This document shows, one piece after another, positions 1-8,857 of a DNA stretch of 64,000 bases. This DNA is from Symplocastrum torsivum CPER-KK1 (GTDB taxonomy: Bacteria > Cyanobacteriota > Cyanobacteriia > Cyanobacteriales > Coleofasciculaceae), in NCBI GenBank assembly GCA_019358875.1, contig JAHHIF010000012.1:102524-166523 (forward strand), given 5' to 3'. The position numbers were made by a program, and so were the translations under genes. Positions within the stretch are counted from its first letter, which is position 1; each line of letters opens with the position of its first letter. The notes beneath the pieces are model-generated. The model was given only the letters and a program-made list of their open reading frames with translations. It did no database searches and was not told the DNA's origin.

Positions 1-278
1 TCGCTGAAGCTATGGCTTGTCGAGTTCCTGTCGTTGGGCTTCCTTGTCAAGGGGGAGTTAATGAGTTGCTTACTCCGGAGACAGGTTGTGTTCTCCCGTA
101 TAGAGATTTAGAAGCAATGGCTCAGGCTGTTATTGAGGCGATTAAGTATCCAGAACGCTGGTATCAGCGTCACACCAAAGCTGCCTCAGTGCTGGAACAC
201 AACCACAACTGGGAAAAAAACACCTCGCGCTTGGCTCAGCTCTACAAAGAGGTACTCAACAAAGCGACCGATATTTAA
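1..278 (+). CDS. Glycosyltransferase family 4, C-terminal part (5' end outside window)
   Basis: The reading frame is open from base 3 and ends at the TAA at 276-278, so only about the last 90 residues are here. The segment E-A-M-A-C-R-V-P-V-V followed by a Gly-Gly and N-E-L-L matches the nucleotide-sugar binding end of GT4 (GT-B fold) glycosyltransferases, where a conserved Glu contacts the donor. A C-terminal helix with a W-x-K-N pattern then closes the protein, as is usual in the family. It probably transfers a sugar to a lipid-linked polysaccharide precursor at the cytoplasmic face. The next gene starts 6 bases after its stop, so the two are likely co-transcribed. The internal ATG at 12 is not a real start. 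Donor and acceptor cannot be read from the sequence. Confidence 0.8.
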   Translation, partial: AEAMACRVPVVGLPCQGGVNELLTPETGCVLPYRDLEAMAQAVIEAIKYPERWYQRHTKAASVLEHNHNWEKNTSRLAQLYKEVLNKATDI

Positions 279-283
279 CGTAA

Positions 284-1582
284 ATGGTTGACCTATACCT
301 TTACTTACTAATAGTGATCTGTCTTGGTCTATTAGGTTGGGGTCTGATTCGACCTGAGAGAGTTTACCAATATCCCTTCTTTATGGGTGGTATTTTCGTC
401 TCCTTTATCTTGCCGCAGGCGATCGCGCTAATCAATAAACCTGGCCCAGTCAGTCAAGAGGCACTAGAAAGGGTTTTCTTGATGTCATGCCTTTGTGCTG
501 CCATGTGCTGGTTTGGCTATCAGTTACCGCCAAGTCGGAATTTGATCAAAAAACTCGACCTAGCAATTGACACCAAGAAGCTTTTTCAGGGGGGTATCGT
601 CTTTGTTTTAATTGGCTATGTGTCCTACTTTTTAATAATGCGGCAACCTGAAGCTGCCAGAGAAAATACTCAGTGGACTGGCATTATCACAATTTATGCA
701 TTCTTTAGTACGCTTATTTATCCAGGTCTTACGATTCTTCTGTCATCTACTTTGCGGCATCCAACTATCAGCAAATTAATCTTAACCGCTTTTGCAGCCG
801 CACTTCCTCTTCACACTATTATTTTATATGGGCGTCGTGAACCTACTGCTACCTTTATTCTGACCATAGGACTTTCCCTTTATTTCATTCGTAAATTAGT
901 TCCTCCTAGATGGTTAGTTATAAGTTTTGTAGTCATTGCTTTATTTGCAATTCCTTTGACAGGTACTTATCGTGCGATAGCAAAAACGGGAGATTGGAGT
1001 CAACTTCAAGAAATCCAACCCTTAGAAACACTTGAGAATTTTGTCAAAAATCAGGAAATATTAGAATTAAAAAATGCCGCGCTCCTCATGGATGCCGCTG
1101 TTAGAACAAATCAATATGGTTATGGAATAGAGTATTGGAATTCATTAATATTCCGTTTTGTTCCAGCTCAGTTAGTTGGAGCAAATTTTAAAAAACTCCT
1201 GCAAATCGAGTTAGCTAATTATGATTTAGAAACTCTGTATAGATACAAAATGACGACTGGAATAACTATAACGGGAATTGGCGATGCATTTACTCAATTC
1301 GACTACATGGGGTGTCTCTTCTTTTTCTGTTTAGCATGGTTTTTTAAAACCTTGTGGTTTTCAGCAAATTACAAAAATAGTATTACGAGCCAAATCTTTT
1401 ATGTCAGCTTATTCAGTCCATCTATGCTATCTGTTACTCATGGGACTGTAGGATTTATTCCTGACTTTGTATTTAATTTAATTTTTCTATCTTTGGTAAT
1501 TATATATGCTTCCCGTAAGCCTATGTACAAAGGTTTGAATGTCAGCGTCGATAATATGCTCGAAAAGCAAATCAAGTATTAA
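284..1582 (+). CDS. Polytopic membrane protein, probable polysaccharide polymerase (Wzy-like)
   Basis: This 432-residue protein is almost entirely hydrophobic segments, about ten to twelve predicted membrane helices, with one longer polar stretch around residues 225-330. That layout (many helices plus a big loop) is typical of O-antigen polymerases and of O-antigen ligases, which share little sequence. The loop carries charged residues and the segment T-T-G-I-T-I-T-G-I-G-D-A before the last helices. It starts 6 bases after the upstream glycosyltransferase and is followed 40 bases later by another, so a role in joining repeat units is inferred from context. The gene is visibly more AT-rich than its neighbours, which is common for Wzy genes. 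I see no diagnostic motif that proves the function; a flippase seems less likely because of the size and loop. Confidence 0.6.
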   Translation: MVDLYLYLLIVICLGLLGWGLIRPERVYQYPFFMGGIFVSFILPQAIALINKPGPVSQEALERVFLMSCLCAAMCWFGYQLPPSRNLIKKLDLAIDTKKLFQGGIVFVLIGYVSYFLIMRQPEAARENTQWTGIITIYAFFSTLIYPGLTILLSSTLRHPTISKLILTAFAAALPLHTIILYGRREPTATFILTIGLSLYFIRKLVPPRWLVISFVVIALFAIPLTGTYRAIAKTGDWSQLQEIQPLETLENFVKNQEILELKNAALLMDAAVRTNQYGYGIEYWNSLIFRFVPAQLVGANFKKLLQIELANYDLETLYRYKMTTGITITGIGDAFTQFDYMGCLFFFCLAWFFKTLWFSANYKNSITSQIFYVSLFSPSMLSVTHGTVGFIPDFVFNLIFLSLVIIYASRKPMYKGLNVSVDNMLEKQIKY

Positions 1583-1622
1583 AGTGATCCATGTTTTGGA
1601 TATTAGATTTATACATTGAGTC

Positions 1623-2798
1623 ATGAAAATAGTTATATGTTGGCCAAGTTTTGGACCATATCACCTCGCAAGGCTCCAGGCTTCATTTGATTTTTTGAGT
1701 AGTAAAGGTATAGAACTTATTGGTCTAGCAACGGCTAGTAGTAGTGAAACTTATAAGTGGAAAACAGTAAATAAAGATACAGAAATTGAGCTGCGAGTGG
1801 CTTTCCCAAATTGTTCTTACTTCAAAATCTTGCCGGGTGAAATGAAACGGGCTATCCATTCTATTCTGGATGAGATTAATCCCAACGCAGTAGTAATCTC
1901 AGGCTATAGCCTTAAGGATTCGCAAGCTGCGATGGCTTGGTGCTTGTCGCGCAGACGATTGGCAATCCTGATGTCCGAAAGCAAGGCTGATGATTCTCCA
2001 CGTCATCCAATCAAGGAGTTGTTTAAGCGATATCTGATCTCGAAGTTTGATGCTGCCATTTGCGGTGGTACACCTCATCTGGGCTATTTGGAGCAGTTGG
2101 GGATGCCGTCAGAGCGCATTTTCCAGAAATATGATGTAGTGGACAATAAGTACTTTGAACTAGAGTCAGCTCTACATAGGGCAGATAAAAGCTTATCTAT
2201 AGGGTTGCCTGGACTCGATGATAGGCGGACTTATTTCTTGGCATCGAGTCGCTTTATTAAAAGAAAGAATCTTCCGCGATTGTTTCAGGCTTATAAGATT
2301 TATCGAAATCGCCAACCAGATGGATGGCGTCTAATTGTGATGGGTAGTGGAGAGGAAGAAACCAAGTTGAAGCGAATGATTTCAGAAGAGGCGATTCCTG
2401 ATGTTGTCTTTCCAGGTTTCCGACAGATTAATGAGCTGCCTGCTTACTATGCCCATGCTGGTGCGTTCGTCCATCCAGCGCTCAATGAGCAGTGGGGATT
2501 AGTTGTGAACGAAGCGATGGCCTGTGGTCTCCCTATCTTGAGTGCCGCTTCGGTGGGGTGTGCTTACGACCTTATAAAAGAAGGAGAGAACGGCTTTAAG
2601 TTCAACCCAGAAAATGTAACTGAGATGGCACAGGCAATGGAACGGACAGCTTCTAATTCAACAGCTCGTGATGTCATGGGACATCGGTCGAGAGAGATTA
2701 TTTCTGATTGGACTCCCCAACACTTTGCTAAGAATCTTTGGAAAGCCATTCTAGCGGGACAGAACAGGGGTAACCCTCAAAAGGAAATTTTCACATGA
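1623..2798 (+). CDS. Glycosyltransferase family 4 (GT-B fold)
   Basis: A 391-residue GT-B enzyme. The N-terminal half starts with a beta strand and loop (I-C-W-P-S-F-G-P-Y-H) as expected for the acceptor domain. The C-terminal half has the donor domain: S-R-F-I-K-R-K-N-L near residue 220 and H-P-A-L-N-E-Q-W-G-L-V-V-N-E-A-M-A-C-G near residue 290, which contains the E-x7-E motif of the GT4 family. It should move a sugar from a nucleotide sugar to a growing polysaccharide unit in the cytoplasm. Its stop codon overlaps the next start in an ATGA (2795-2798), which indicates translational coupling with the kinase-like gene. Sugar specificity is unknown. Confidence 0.85.
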   Translation: MKIVICWPSFGPYHLARLQASFDFLSSKGIELIGLATASSSETYKWKTVNKDTEIELRVAFPNCSYFKILPGEMKRAIHSILDEINPNAVVISGYSLKDSQAAMAWCLSRRRLAILMSESKADDSPRHPIKELFKRYLISKFDAAICGGTPHLGYLEQLGMPSERIFQKYDVVDNKYFELESALHRADKSLSIGLPGLDDRRTYFLASSRFIKRKNLPRLFQAYKIYRNRQPDGWRLIVMGSGEEETKLKRMISEEAIPDVVFPGFRQINELPAYYAHAGAFVHPALNEQWGLVVNEAMACGLPILSAASVGCAYDLIKEGENGFKFNPENVTEMAQAMERTASNSTARDVMGHRSREIISDWTPQHFAKNLWKAILAGQNRGNPQKEIFT

Positions 2799-3865
2799 GT
2801 ACATCTGTGTCATCTCATTACCCTAGTGGCACTGCACTATCAAACGGCTATCGTCTGGTTCGCCTTGCCGAGTGTCCTATTATTGCACTGCCAGCCAATG
2901 CTAGACAGATGAAGCTTGCAGGCTTACGATGCTACCAAGCCAGCACCATCAGACGAATAATTTTCAGTTGGGGCATGCGTCTAGCTATAGTAACAGGAGC
3001 CGATATGCTGCTGTCTAAGTATGTCGATTCCTCCTTAGAGCGATTACTGCCATTCGACTTTGCCAGTTGGCTCGATTCGATCTGTGAATTCCTCGGCGAA
3101 CCATTGGCTAAGGCGGTCGTCGTGTGGCCACCACAACGCAATCGCGGGCGGGTATACGTTCACCTACTCGGCCCTGACACCAAGCCCCTTGCGTTTATCA
3201 AGCTCTCGCTGAACGCTTATAATGACCAGCTTCTGCTCGCCGAAGCCAATGCGCTGGTCGAGCTTGAAGCGATTGGGTTACACAAGTTCCGCATACCATC
3301 CGTCCTACAAGTAGGGAGCTTTGAGAATCATTCATATCTGATTTTCCAACCTCTACCAGTTGATGCAAAACCCGTCAATGCCTCATGGGACACCTTCCCA
3401 TACCAGTGCATAAGAGAATATGCCGGACCCGATCAGCTTTTGTATGGTGAGCAATTGAGGGAACTCGTCTGGTGGCAAAGATTCTGGGAAGTTACACAAG
3501 CAGAGTCGGCGTTCGCTCAGGAGGTTCGACATCTTCAGGAGCTTCCACTGCGGGTTTGTCGCGTTCATGGGGATCTTACAGGCGCAAACATAGCCTGGGT
3601 AGACGGTCAACTCTGGATATTCGATTGGGAGGAGAGCTGTACTCAGGCACCGCACATGACAGATGAGATTGCTTTTTTCTTCGGACTTAATCAGCGCCAG
3701 TTCCTTTCCAATCCGCTTTTGGGGCTGCGTGCATTGACCGCACGATATCTGTCTCAATCAAGCCAGGAGCATCGCTGGAATGTTGTGATGGCGTTGGCAT
3801 TTCTTCATGGTGCCAAGATGAGCGTGGCTACCGCTTTGGTAAGCCACTGGGATAAGTTGGAATAA
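2795..3865 (+). CDS. Aminoglycoside-phosphotransferase-fold kinase in a polysaccharide locus
   Basis: Residues near 257 read H-G-D-L-T-G-A-N-I and near 275 read I-F-D-W-E-E. These match the catalytic H-G-D-x(4)-N loop and the metal-binding D-x-E/D of the APH/choline-kinase superfamily, so the protein probably phosphorylates a small molecule or sugar. The length of 356 residues fits a two-lobed kinase with a long N-terminal extension. The N-lobe glycine-rich loop is not obvious. It is translationally coupled to the upstream glycosyltransferase (4-base overlap) and is followed 18 bases later by a methyltransferase. The pairing suggests modification of a polysaccharide or its precursor, for example phosphorylation and methylation of one end. 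That role is inference; antibiotic resistance is unlikely in this context. Confidence 0.7.
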   Translation: MSTSVSSHYPSGTALSNGYRLVRLAECPIIALPANARQMKLAGLRCYQASTIRRIIFSWGMRLAIVTGADMLLSKYVDSSLERLLPFDFASWLDSICEFLGEPLAKAVVVWPPQRNRGRVYVHLLGPDTKPLAFIKLSLNAYNDQLLLAEANALVELEAIGLHKFRIPSVLQVGSFENHSYLIFQPLPVDAKPVNASWDTFPYQCIREYAGPDQLLYGEQLRELVWWQRFWEVTQAESAFAQEVRHLQELPLRVCRVHGDLTGANIAWVDGQLWIFDWEESCTQAPHMTDEIAFFFGLNQRQFLSNPLLGLRALTARYLSQSSQEHRWNVVMALAFLHGAKMSVATALVSHWDKLE

Positions 3866-3883
3866 TTTTTAGGAGAAAAACCA

Positions 3884-4648
3884 ATGGATAAAACGTATCG
3901 CGAACAATTCGTGTGCCAATCAGATGCTCTCACCTATGAGACGCAATACGCGCCGATGTCTGCCTGGGAATTGTTGTGGCAGGTCGAGAAAATGTATCTA
4001 ACACAAATCGTCGAAAACCTTCGGCAATCCTCTGCAAAAATCGACTATCTCGACTTTGCTTGTGGTACTGGCCGCATCATCACCTTTCTAGAAGATAAGG
4101 TCGATACTGCTACAGGCATCGAGATTTCACCGGAAATGATGGCTTTAGCAAAGCAGAAGTTGAGGCGGGGAACGCTGCTGTGCAAAGACATCACCGCGCC
4201 TAGTGCTGAGGTTGAGGGTGCATACGACCTGATAACAACCTTCCGCTTCATTCTCAATGCTGAACCAAGCCTGCGCGTGACCGCGTTTAAAGCACTTGCG
4301 GTCCGCCTGAAAGACGAGTCCAGCCTGCTGGTGTTCAACAATCATGGAAACCCTTGGAGCTACAAGGGCTTGCTCTGGCCATACCATCAAGTTTGTCAGG
4401 CAATCTTCGGCGATAGGCGAGAAGGCAACTACATGACTAATCAGCAAGTTCGGGCATTGCTCGACGAGGCTGGTATGGAGGTTGTACAGGTTATTGGAAT
4501 GGGGTTTATTAGCCCAAAAATTATGCAGTTACTACCCTATGCGCTATGCGAAAAAATTGAACGACTACTCGCAGGTAAGCCAGTTATTCAGGCTTTCGGA
4601 GTTAATCAGTTATTCGTCGCTCGGCTGAAGCGTTCCAAAAGCTTCTAG
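3884..4648 (+). CDS. Class I SAM-dependent methyltransferase
   Basis: The segment L-D-F-A-C-G-T-G-R-I at about residues 54-63 is motif I (SAM binding) of Rossmann-fold methyltransferases. T-G-I-E-I-S-P-E-M near residue 77 supplies the acidic residue for the ribose. A second strand and loop (Y-D-L-I-T-T-F-R-F) follow. The total of 254 residues is normal for the family. An AGGAG ribosome-binding site lies at 3871-3875, eight bases before the ATG. It follows the kinase-like gene by 18 bases, so the two are probably in one operon and may act on the same sugar or lipid. The methyl acceptor cannot be told from sequence. Confidence 0.8.
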   Translation: MDKTYREQFVCQSDALTYETQYAPMSAWELLWQVEKMYLTQIVENLRQSSAKIDYLDFACGTGRIITFLEDKVDTATGIEISPEMMALAKQKLRRGTLLCKDITAPSAEVEGAYDLITTFRFILNAEPSLRVTAFKALAVRLKDESSLLVFNNHGNPWSYKGLLWPYHQVCQAIFGDRREGNYMTNQQVRALLDEAGMEVVQVIGMGFISPKIMQLLPYALCEKIERLLAGKPVIQAFGVNQLFVARLKRSKSF

Positions 4649-4690
4649 GGATGACCGAAGGGTTGAATATGGTTTTTGTGAAAACACTCT

Positions 4691-4917
4691 ATGAAGATTC
4701 TGGTAGTTGTCCCCTATTTGGGGTCTATTTACGGTGGAACTTCCAAAGTCGTCATAGATCTAGCCAAAAGTTTAGCTAATCTTGGCGTTACGGTGGATCT
4801 AATCACAACAATGCTAATGGGTCTGATAATTTAGACGTTCCTCTCAATGTCTGGATTACTGACAAAATTTACTAGGTGCATTATTTTCTTGCGCTCATCG
4901 AAATGACTTCATTTTGA
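4691..4917 (+). pseudogene. Truncated, frameshifted GT4 N-terminus, copy of the next gene
   Basis: From an ATG at 4691 the frame reads M-K-I-L-V-V-V-P-Y-L-G-S-I-Y-G-G-T-S-K-V, nearly the same as the start of the intact glycosyltransferase at 5159. A one-base loss around 4805-4812 (ACAACAATG here, CACAAATG-type sequence in the intact copy) breaks the frame. After the shift the similarity continues (N-A-N-G-S-D-N-L-D-V-P-L-N) until a TAG near 4874, and weak similarity goes on to about 4917. About 75 residues' worth are recognisable; the rest is missing. It is a dead partial copy lying directly upstream of its relative in the same orientation. Confidence 0.88.
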
Positions 4918-5158
4918 AAAGGACAATATTGGAGCATAAATGATATTCTTATAAACTTTTTAACTTTTAGACTTACTTTTAAAACTAACACTATGTAAAT
5001 CATACTTTAATACTCCAAATCATGGCTTTATTACTTTAATTATTCTCTTTTTAAATTAAATTATTAAGACGTTAATTACTTGTACCTTTAAAAGCAAAGT
5101 AAGAGATAGTCCGGATAAACTCAACTTCAGTGGTAGGGAGTAATATCTCTATACAAAA
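4918..5158. other. AT-rich spacer between dead and live glycosyltransferase copies
   Basis: This stretch is strongly AT-rich with stops in all frames and no recognisable coding sequence. It lies between the decayed glycosyltransferase fragment and the intact gene, so it may be what is left of the missing part of the copy plus the promoter region of the intact gene. A short purine-rich piece, GGTAGGGAG at 5132-5140, is about 20 bases before the GTG start and is too far away to be a good ribosome-binding site. Confidence 0.5.
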
Positions 5159-6367
5159 GTGAGGTTAACCCTGAATATTTTAATGGTCACCCCTTATATG
5201 GGGTCAATTTACGGCGGAACTTCTAAGGTTGTTAGAGAATTATCTCAAGGTTTTAATAATCTTGGTATTACCGTTGATATCATCACCACAAATGCTAATG
5301 GCTCAGGAAAGTTAGACGTTCCTCTTAATTTTTGGATTCAAGAAAAATATTACCGAGTGCAGTACTTCCCTTGCTGGCATCGGTATGATTTCATTTTCAG
5401 TCCATCTCTAATTAGCTGGCTGTTTAAGCATGTATCTGATTACGACTTGATTCATACCAATACAGTTTTCGCACCGCTTGTTTTCCTCACTCACTGGATA
5501 TGCAACTTACACAAAGTGCCTTATATAATAACTCCACACGGCATGTTAGAGCCTTGGGCACTATCCTATAAGTCTTGGAAGAAACAATTCTACTATGCTC
5601 TGTTCGAGAAATCGGCTCTCCAACAGTCTAGTGCTATCCATGTTTTGGCGAATTCTGAAGCCGATAATTTAAAGTCTCTAGGCTTTCAGCATACGATTGT
5701 TATTCCTAATGGTATTCACCGCCAAGAATTTGATAATTTACCCGAACCAGAGCTTTTCTACCAACAATTTCCAGCTACTAGAAACAAAACTATAATTCTG
5801 TTTCTCGGTCGTATTGACCCTAAAAAAGGGCTGGATTTACTCGCTCCTGCCTTTGCCAAAGTTCATCAGAAATTTCCTCACACCCATTTAGTTGTCGCAG
5901 GACCAGATAGTATCGGCTTTCTTCCTACGGCTCAGCATTACTTTGCACAAGAAGGTGTCCTAGAGTCTGTGACCTTCACCGGTATGCTCAAAGGGGCTTT
6001 TAAACATGCTGCTCTTGCCGCTGCAAGTTTATACGTTTCCCCTTCCTATTCGGAAGGCTTTAGTATGTCTGTACTAGAAGGTTTGGCTTCTGGAGTACCC
6101 TGTGTGATTACCACGGGTTGCAATTTTCCTGAAGCAGCAGCAGCTAAAGCCGCACATGTTGTCAAGATCGATGCTGATGCGATCGCCGATGCCTTAATCG
6201 AATGTTTGAGTAATCCCCAACAAGCCAAAACAATGGGCGATCGCGCCAGACAGTTCATTTTCGAGAACTACACTTGGGAACAATCCGCCAAACGGCTGAT
6301 GCAAGTTTATAAAGCTATTATTGGTGGGCAATCTATTCCTGAAGCACTTATGAGTTCTGTCAGTTAG
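5159..6367 (+). CDS. Glycosyltransferase family 4 (GT-B fold)
   Basis: A 402-residue GT4 enzyme. The N-terminus has V-T-P-Y-M-G-S-I-Y-G-G-T-S-K, the glycine-rich loop of the acceptor domain. The donor domain has F-L-G-R-I-D-P-K-K-G-L-D near residue 220 and S-P-S-Y-S-E-G-F-S-M-S-V-L-E-G-L-A-S-G near residue 293, with the two catalytic-site Glu residues seven apart. It probably adds one sugar to the polysaccharide unit made by this locus. The GTG at 5159 is the longest start; the ATG at 5180 would lose seven residues and would cut into the first beta strand, so GTG is preferred. A broken copy of its first 75 codons sits upstream at 4691. Confidence 0.88.
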   Translation: MRLTLNILMVTPYMGSIYGGTSKVVRELSQGFNNLGITVDIITTNANGSGKLDVPLNFWIQEKYYRVQYFPCWHRYDFIFSPSLISWLFKHVSDYDLIHTNTVFAPLVFLTHWICNLHKVPYIITPHGMLEPWALSYKSWKKQFYYALFEKSALQQSSAIHVLANSEADNLKSLGFQHTIVIPNGIHRQEFDNLPEPELFYQQFPATRNKTIILFLGRIDPKKGLDLLAPAFAKVHQKFPHTHLVVAGPDSIGFLPTAQHYFAQEGVLESVTFTGMLKGAFKHAALAAASLYVSPSYSEGFSMSVLEGLASGVPCVITTGCNFPEAAAAKAAHVVKIDADAIADALIECLSNPQQAKTMGDRARQFIFENYTWEQSAKRLMQVYKAIIGGQSIPEALMSSVS

Positions 6368-6542
6368 CCCAGCAAGCAGATAACTCCTGCGAAAAGGAAT
6401 AAAGCTGTTGTCCTCTAAGAAACTCAGTCGTTAAACACAATCCATCTGCGGTAAGTTCTGCTATATCCAGTTCTTGAGTTATTGCGGGATCGCAAGCGCT
6501 GAAGTTCAGCTAACACGTCAGCTAACATAGCAGTAAAAAACT

Positions 6543-7127
6543 ATGCTGATGAAGACTTTCCGTCGCAACCGCTGGGGATACCGTTTTTTCGGTATAGCAA
6601 GCTGTACCCTAATCCTGCTGCTGTTGAGCATCATTCCTCTTCAACTGGCGATCGCATCCTACCAAGCTCCCCACCCTGAAGCCATCCTCACGCTCGGTGG
6701 CGGCATTGATCGAGAAAAGTTTACCGCCCAATTTGCTCAAACTCATCCATCTCTAGAAATCTGGGTTTCTACTGGCACAAAACCTGTAAAAGCGCGTACC
6801 ATTTTTCGCAATGCTGGCATTCCAGACACACGAGTACATCTCGATCGCCGTGCCATTGATACCGTAACTAACTTTACTTCACTAGTCGCTGACTTCAAAA
6901 GTCAGGATATTCAGCACATCTACCTAATTACCTCAGACTTTCATATGCCAAGAGCAAAAGCGATCGCAACTGTTGTTTTAGGCAGTTGGGGCATCGCCTT
7001 CACTCCTATTTCCATCCCCTCCAATTACCCACCTGAATCCTGGCTGCGTATCCTCCGTGATACTGGTCGCGCCCTCTTCTGGGTCATTACAGGACACACT
7101 GGAGCTAGTCTTAAGCCTGAACGCTAA
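6543..7127 (+). CDS. YdcF/ElyC-family (DUF218) membrane-anchored protein
   Basis: The 194-residue protein has one N-terminal membrane helix (about residues 17-36) and a DUF218 domain. Recognisable parts are the early strand A-I-L-T-L-G-G-G, W-V-S-T-G-T after it, D-T-V-T-N-F near residue 105, and I-T-S-D-F-H-M-P-R-A near residue 128, the family's conserved S-D-x-x-H/M-x-R block. DUF218 proteins such as E. coli ElyC and SanA act at the cell envelope; the biochemical reaction is not settled. A second family member occurs at 34753, beside the other polysaccharide locus. The ATG at 6543 is followed by another at 6549; either could be used. Confidence 0.8.
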   Translation: MLMKTFRRNRWGYRFFGIASCTLILLLLSIIPLQLAIASYQAPHPEAILTLGGGIDREKFTAQFAQTHPSLEIWVSTGTKPVKARTIFRNAGIPDTRVHLDRRAIDTVTNFTSLVADFKSQDIQHIYLITSDFHMPRAKAIATVVLGSWGIAFTPISIPSNYPPESWLRILRDTGRALFWVITGHTGASLKPER

Positions 7128-7207
7128 TCTGTGCATTACATAGCTTCTCTATTTCAACAGGAACGCAACTTAAAAACACGCTAATACTTCATATACAACC
7201 AAATTAA

Positions 7208-7224
7208 TTCATAAAAACTTTATG
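7208..7224. promoter_or_regulatory. Candidate regulator site, TTCATAAAAACTTTATG
   Basis: The 17 bases form both a dyad (CATAAA, three bases, TTTATG) and a pair of TTCATA/TTTATG half-sites about 11 bases apart, the spacing used by OmpR/PhoB-type response regulators. Two close relatives occur at 22593 and 22627. It lies about 160 bases upstream of the glycosyltransferase at 7385. The regulator is unknown; function is inferred only from recurrence and shape. Confidence 0.3.
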
Positions 7225-7279
7225 TAGTTGTGAAATAAGTGTCCTATTACTAGATAATTTAAAAGTATTAAATTATGGC

Positions 7280-7308
7280 TTGACAAAAATAAACTTTTAA
7301 GTTTCTAA
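7280..7308 (+). promoter_or_regulatory. Weak candidate promoter for the 7385 gene
   Basis: A perfect -35 box TTGACA is at 7280-7285. Seventeen bases later comes TTCTAA, a poor -10 match. The site is about 75 bases upstream of the start codon in an AT-rich gap of 257 bases. The -35 is convincing, the -10 is not. Confidence 0.25.
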
Positions 7309-7384
7309 CCTATTCCTGATTCTTAGCAGAACCTCTGTAAAGCTGTATAGGAAAACACAGAAAAGTTACTAACAGAGGTAAGAA

Positions 7385-8734
7385 ATGTTCTGGCTGTTCA
7401 AAATTCAACTCCCAAACTTCAGCCAAAAAAGTTTTAGATTCATAGGAGAAAAGAGTAGCAGTCAGGCAACAACAAACCTCCCCAAAAAACTATCCATCAT
7501 TACTCAGTTTTATCCCCCTGACTATGCTGCAACAGGTCAATTAATTGAGGAACTAGCCACTCAACTTGCAGCCTTAGGAATGCAGATTCATATCTTTACA
7601 GGGCAACCTGGATATGCGTTTCAAGAAACGGCTGCCCCAGCAAAGGAGACTTCAGAAGGAATTTCAATTCAGCGATCGCGTACTTCCCGAATTTGGTCTC
7701 GACGGATACGTGGCAGAGCTTTAAATGGCTTATTTTTTTGCCTACGGGCGGCACTGCATTTACTCAAAAGCGCCAGTCGCGGTGAGGTTCTGCTGCTCAC
7801 AACCGAGCCTCCCTACTTACTGATTGTGGGATACCTCGCCCACTTATGCTTCCGCGTTCCCTATGTTTGTCTCCTCTACGATCTCTACCCCGATATCGCC
7901 GTACAGTTAAATGTCGTCCCCGCGCATCACTGGATTGTGCGTTTCTGGAATTGGCTCAATCTCTTGATTTGGAAAAACGCTTCTAAGGTGATTGTCCTCA
8001 GCTCAACGATGAAAGAGAACCTCACCAGCAAATGCCCAGAGCTTGAAGAAAAAATTGTCGTAATCCACAGTTGGGCTGACCCCAATTGGGTCAAACCCAT
8101 GGATAAGCAGGATAATTGGTTTGCCCATAAATTTAACCTGGTAGACAAATTCACCGTCCTCTATTCAGGCAACATGGGTCGCTGTCATGATATGGACACA
8201 ATCCTAGCCGCCGCTGAACAACTAAAAGATGAACCCATTCAGTTTGTTTTCATTGGTAATGGTGCAAAGCGTCAAGCTTGTATCGACAAAGTTAATAGCT
8301 TGAAGCTAGAGAACTGCCATTTTTTACCCTATCAAAAGAAGTCACTCCTTCCCTACTCTCTCACCGCTTGTGACTTATCCTTAGTCAGCGTTAGTAATGG
8401 AATGGAAGGATTGGTCGCTCCTAGCAAACTCTACGGCATTTTGGCATCTGGGCGCCCAGTTGCAGTAATCTGTAACACAAATTCCTATTTACGTCAGTTA
8501 GTGACTGAAGCCAAGTGTGGTGAAGCCTTTGATAATGGCGACGGAGTAGGTTTAGCCGCATTTATTCGTCGCTTGGCTACCAACTCTCAAGTAGCCCAGA
8601 CTCTAGGTAATGCCGGACGTCACTACCTTTCAGCAAACTTCACCCCTAAAATTATTGCTAAGCAATATCTAGAAACTTTGTATTCTACAAGAGTTGATAA
8701 CTCTTCCACTATGCCTTCTCCATCTAATTTGTGA
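7385..8734 (+). CDS. Glycosyltransferase family 4, WbuB-like
   Basis: A 449-residue GT-B protein. The segment I-T-Q-F-Y-P-P-D-Y-A-A-T-G near residue 40 is the N-terminal signature of the WbuB-like GT4 group, which often transfers N-acetylfucosamine or related amino sugars. Near residue 258 Y-S-G-N-M-G-R marks the start of the donor domain, and A-P-S-K-L-Y-G-I-L-A-S-G-R-P near residue 345 replaces the usual E-x7-E loop, also typical of WbuB-like enzymes. A good ribosome-binding site (AGAGG, 7374-7378) precedes the ATG. It is the last gene of this polysaccharide segment; the next region is a dispersed hairpin repeat. Confidence 0.85.
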   Translation: MFWLFKIQLPNFSQKSFRFIGEKSSSQATTNLPKKLSIITQFYPPDYAATGQLIEELATQLAALGMQIHIFTGQPGYAFQETAAPAKETSEGISIQRSRTSRIWSRRIRGRALNGLFFCLRAALHLLKSASRGEVLLLTTEPPYLLIVGYLAHLCFRVPYVCLLYDLYPDIAVQLNVVPAHHWIVRFWNWLNLLIWKNASKVIVLSSTMKENLTSKCPELEEKIVVIHSWADPNWVKPMDKQDNWFAHKFNLVDKFTVLYSGNMGRCHDMDTILAAAEQLKDEPIQFVFIGNGAKRQACIDKVNSLKLENCHFLPYQKKSLLPYSLTACDLSLVSVSNGMEGLVAPSKLYGILASGRPVAVICNTNSYLRQLVTEAKCGEAFDNGDGVGLAAFIRRLATNSQVAQTLGNAGRHYLSANFTPKIIAKQYLETLYSTRVDNSSTMPSPSNL

Positions 8735-8777
8735 GAAGTCACACTAGGGCGTGTTTTCTTACCTTCCCTGTTAAATC

Positions 8778-8857
8778 AGATCCCCCCCAGCCCCCCTTAA
8801 CAAGGGGGGAGAATTCACTCAAAGTCCCCCTTGTTAAGGGGGATTTAGGGGGATCTT
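8778..8857. repeat. Large inverted dispersed repeat with C-run/G-run arms
   Basis: Two stem-loops nest here: CCCCCCTTAA next to CAAGGGGGG on one side and GTCCCCCTTG next to TTAAGGGGGA on the other, enclosed by an outer arm AGATCCCCC (from 8778) matching GGGGGATCT (ending about 8856). Such AGATCCCCCCxAxCCCCCCTTAA elements are a well-known dispersed repeat of many cyanobacterial genomes. A partial extra arm (CTAGGGGGATCGAA) lies at 8908-8921. It sits just after the stop of the glycosyltransferase and may also act as a terminator, though no T-run follows. Confidence 0.85.

Noticed and set aside
5100..5120. AAGAGATAGTCCG resembles part of a group I intron core (P7).
   Set aside because: Only about a dozen bases match and no surrounding core or splice context is seen.
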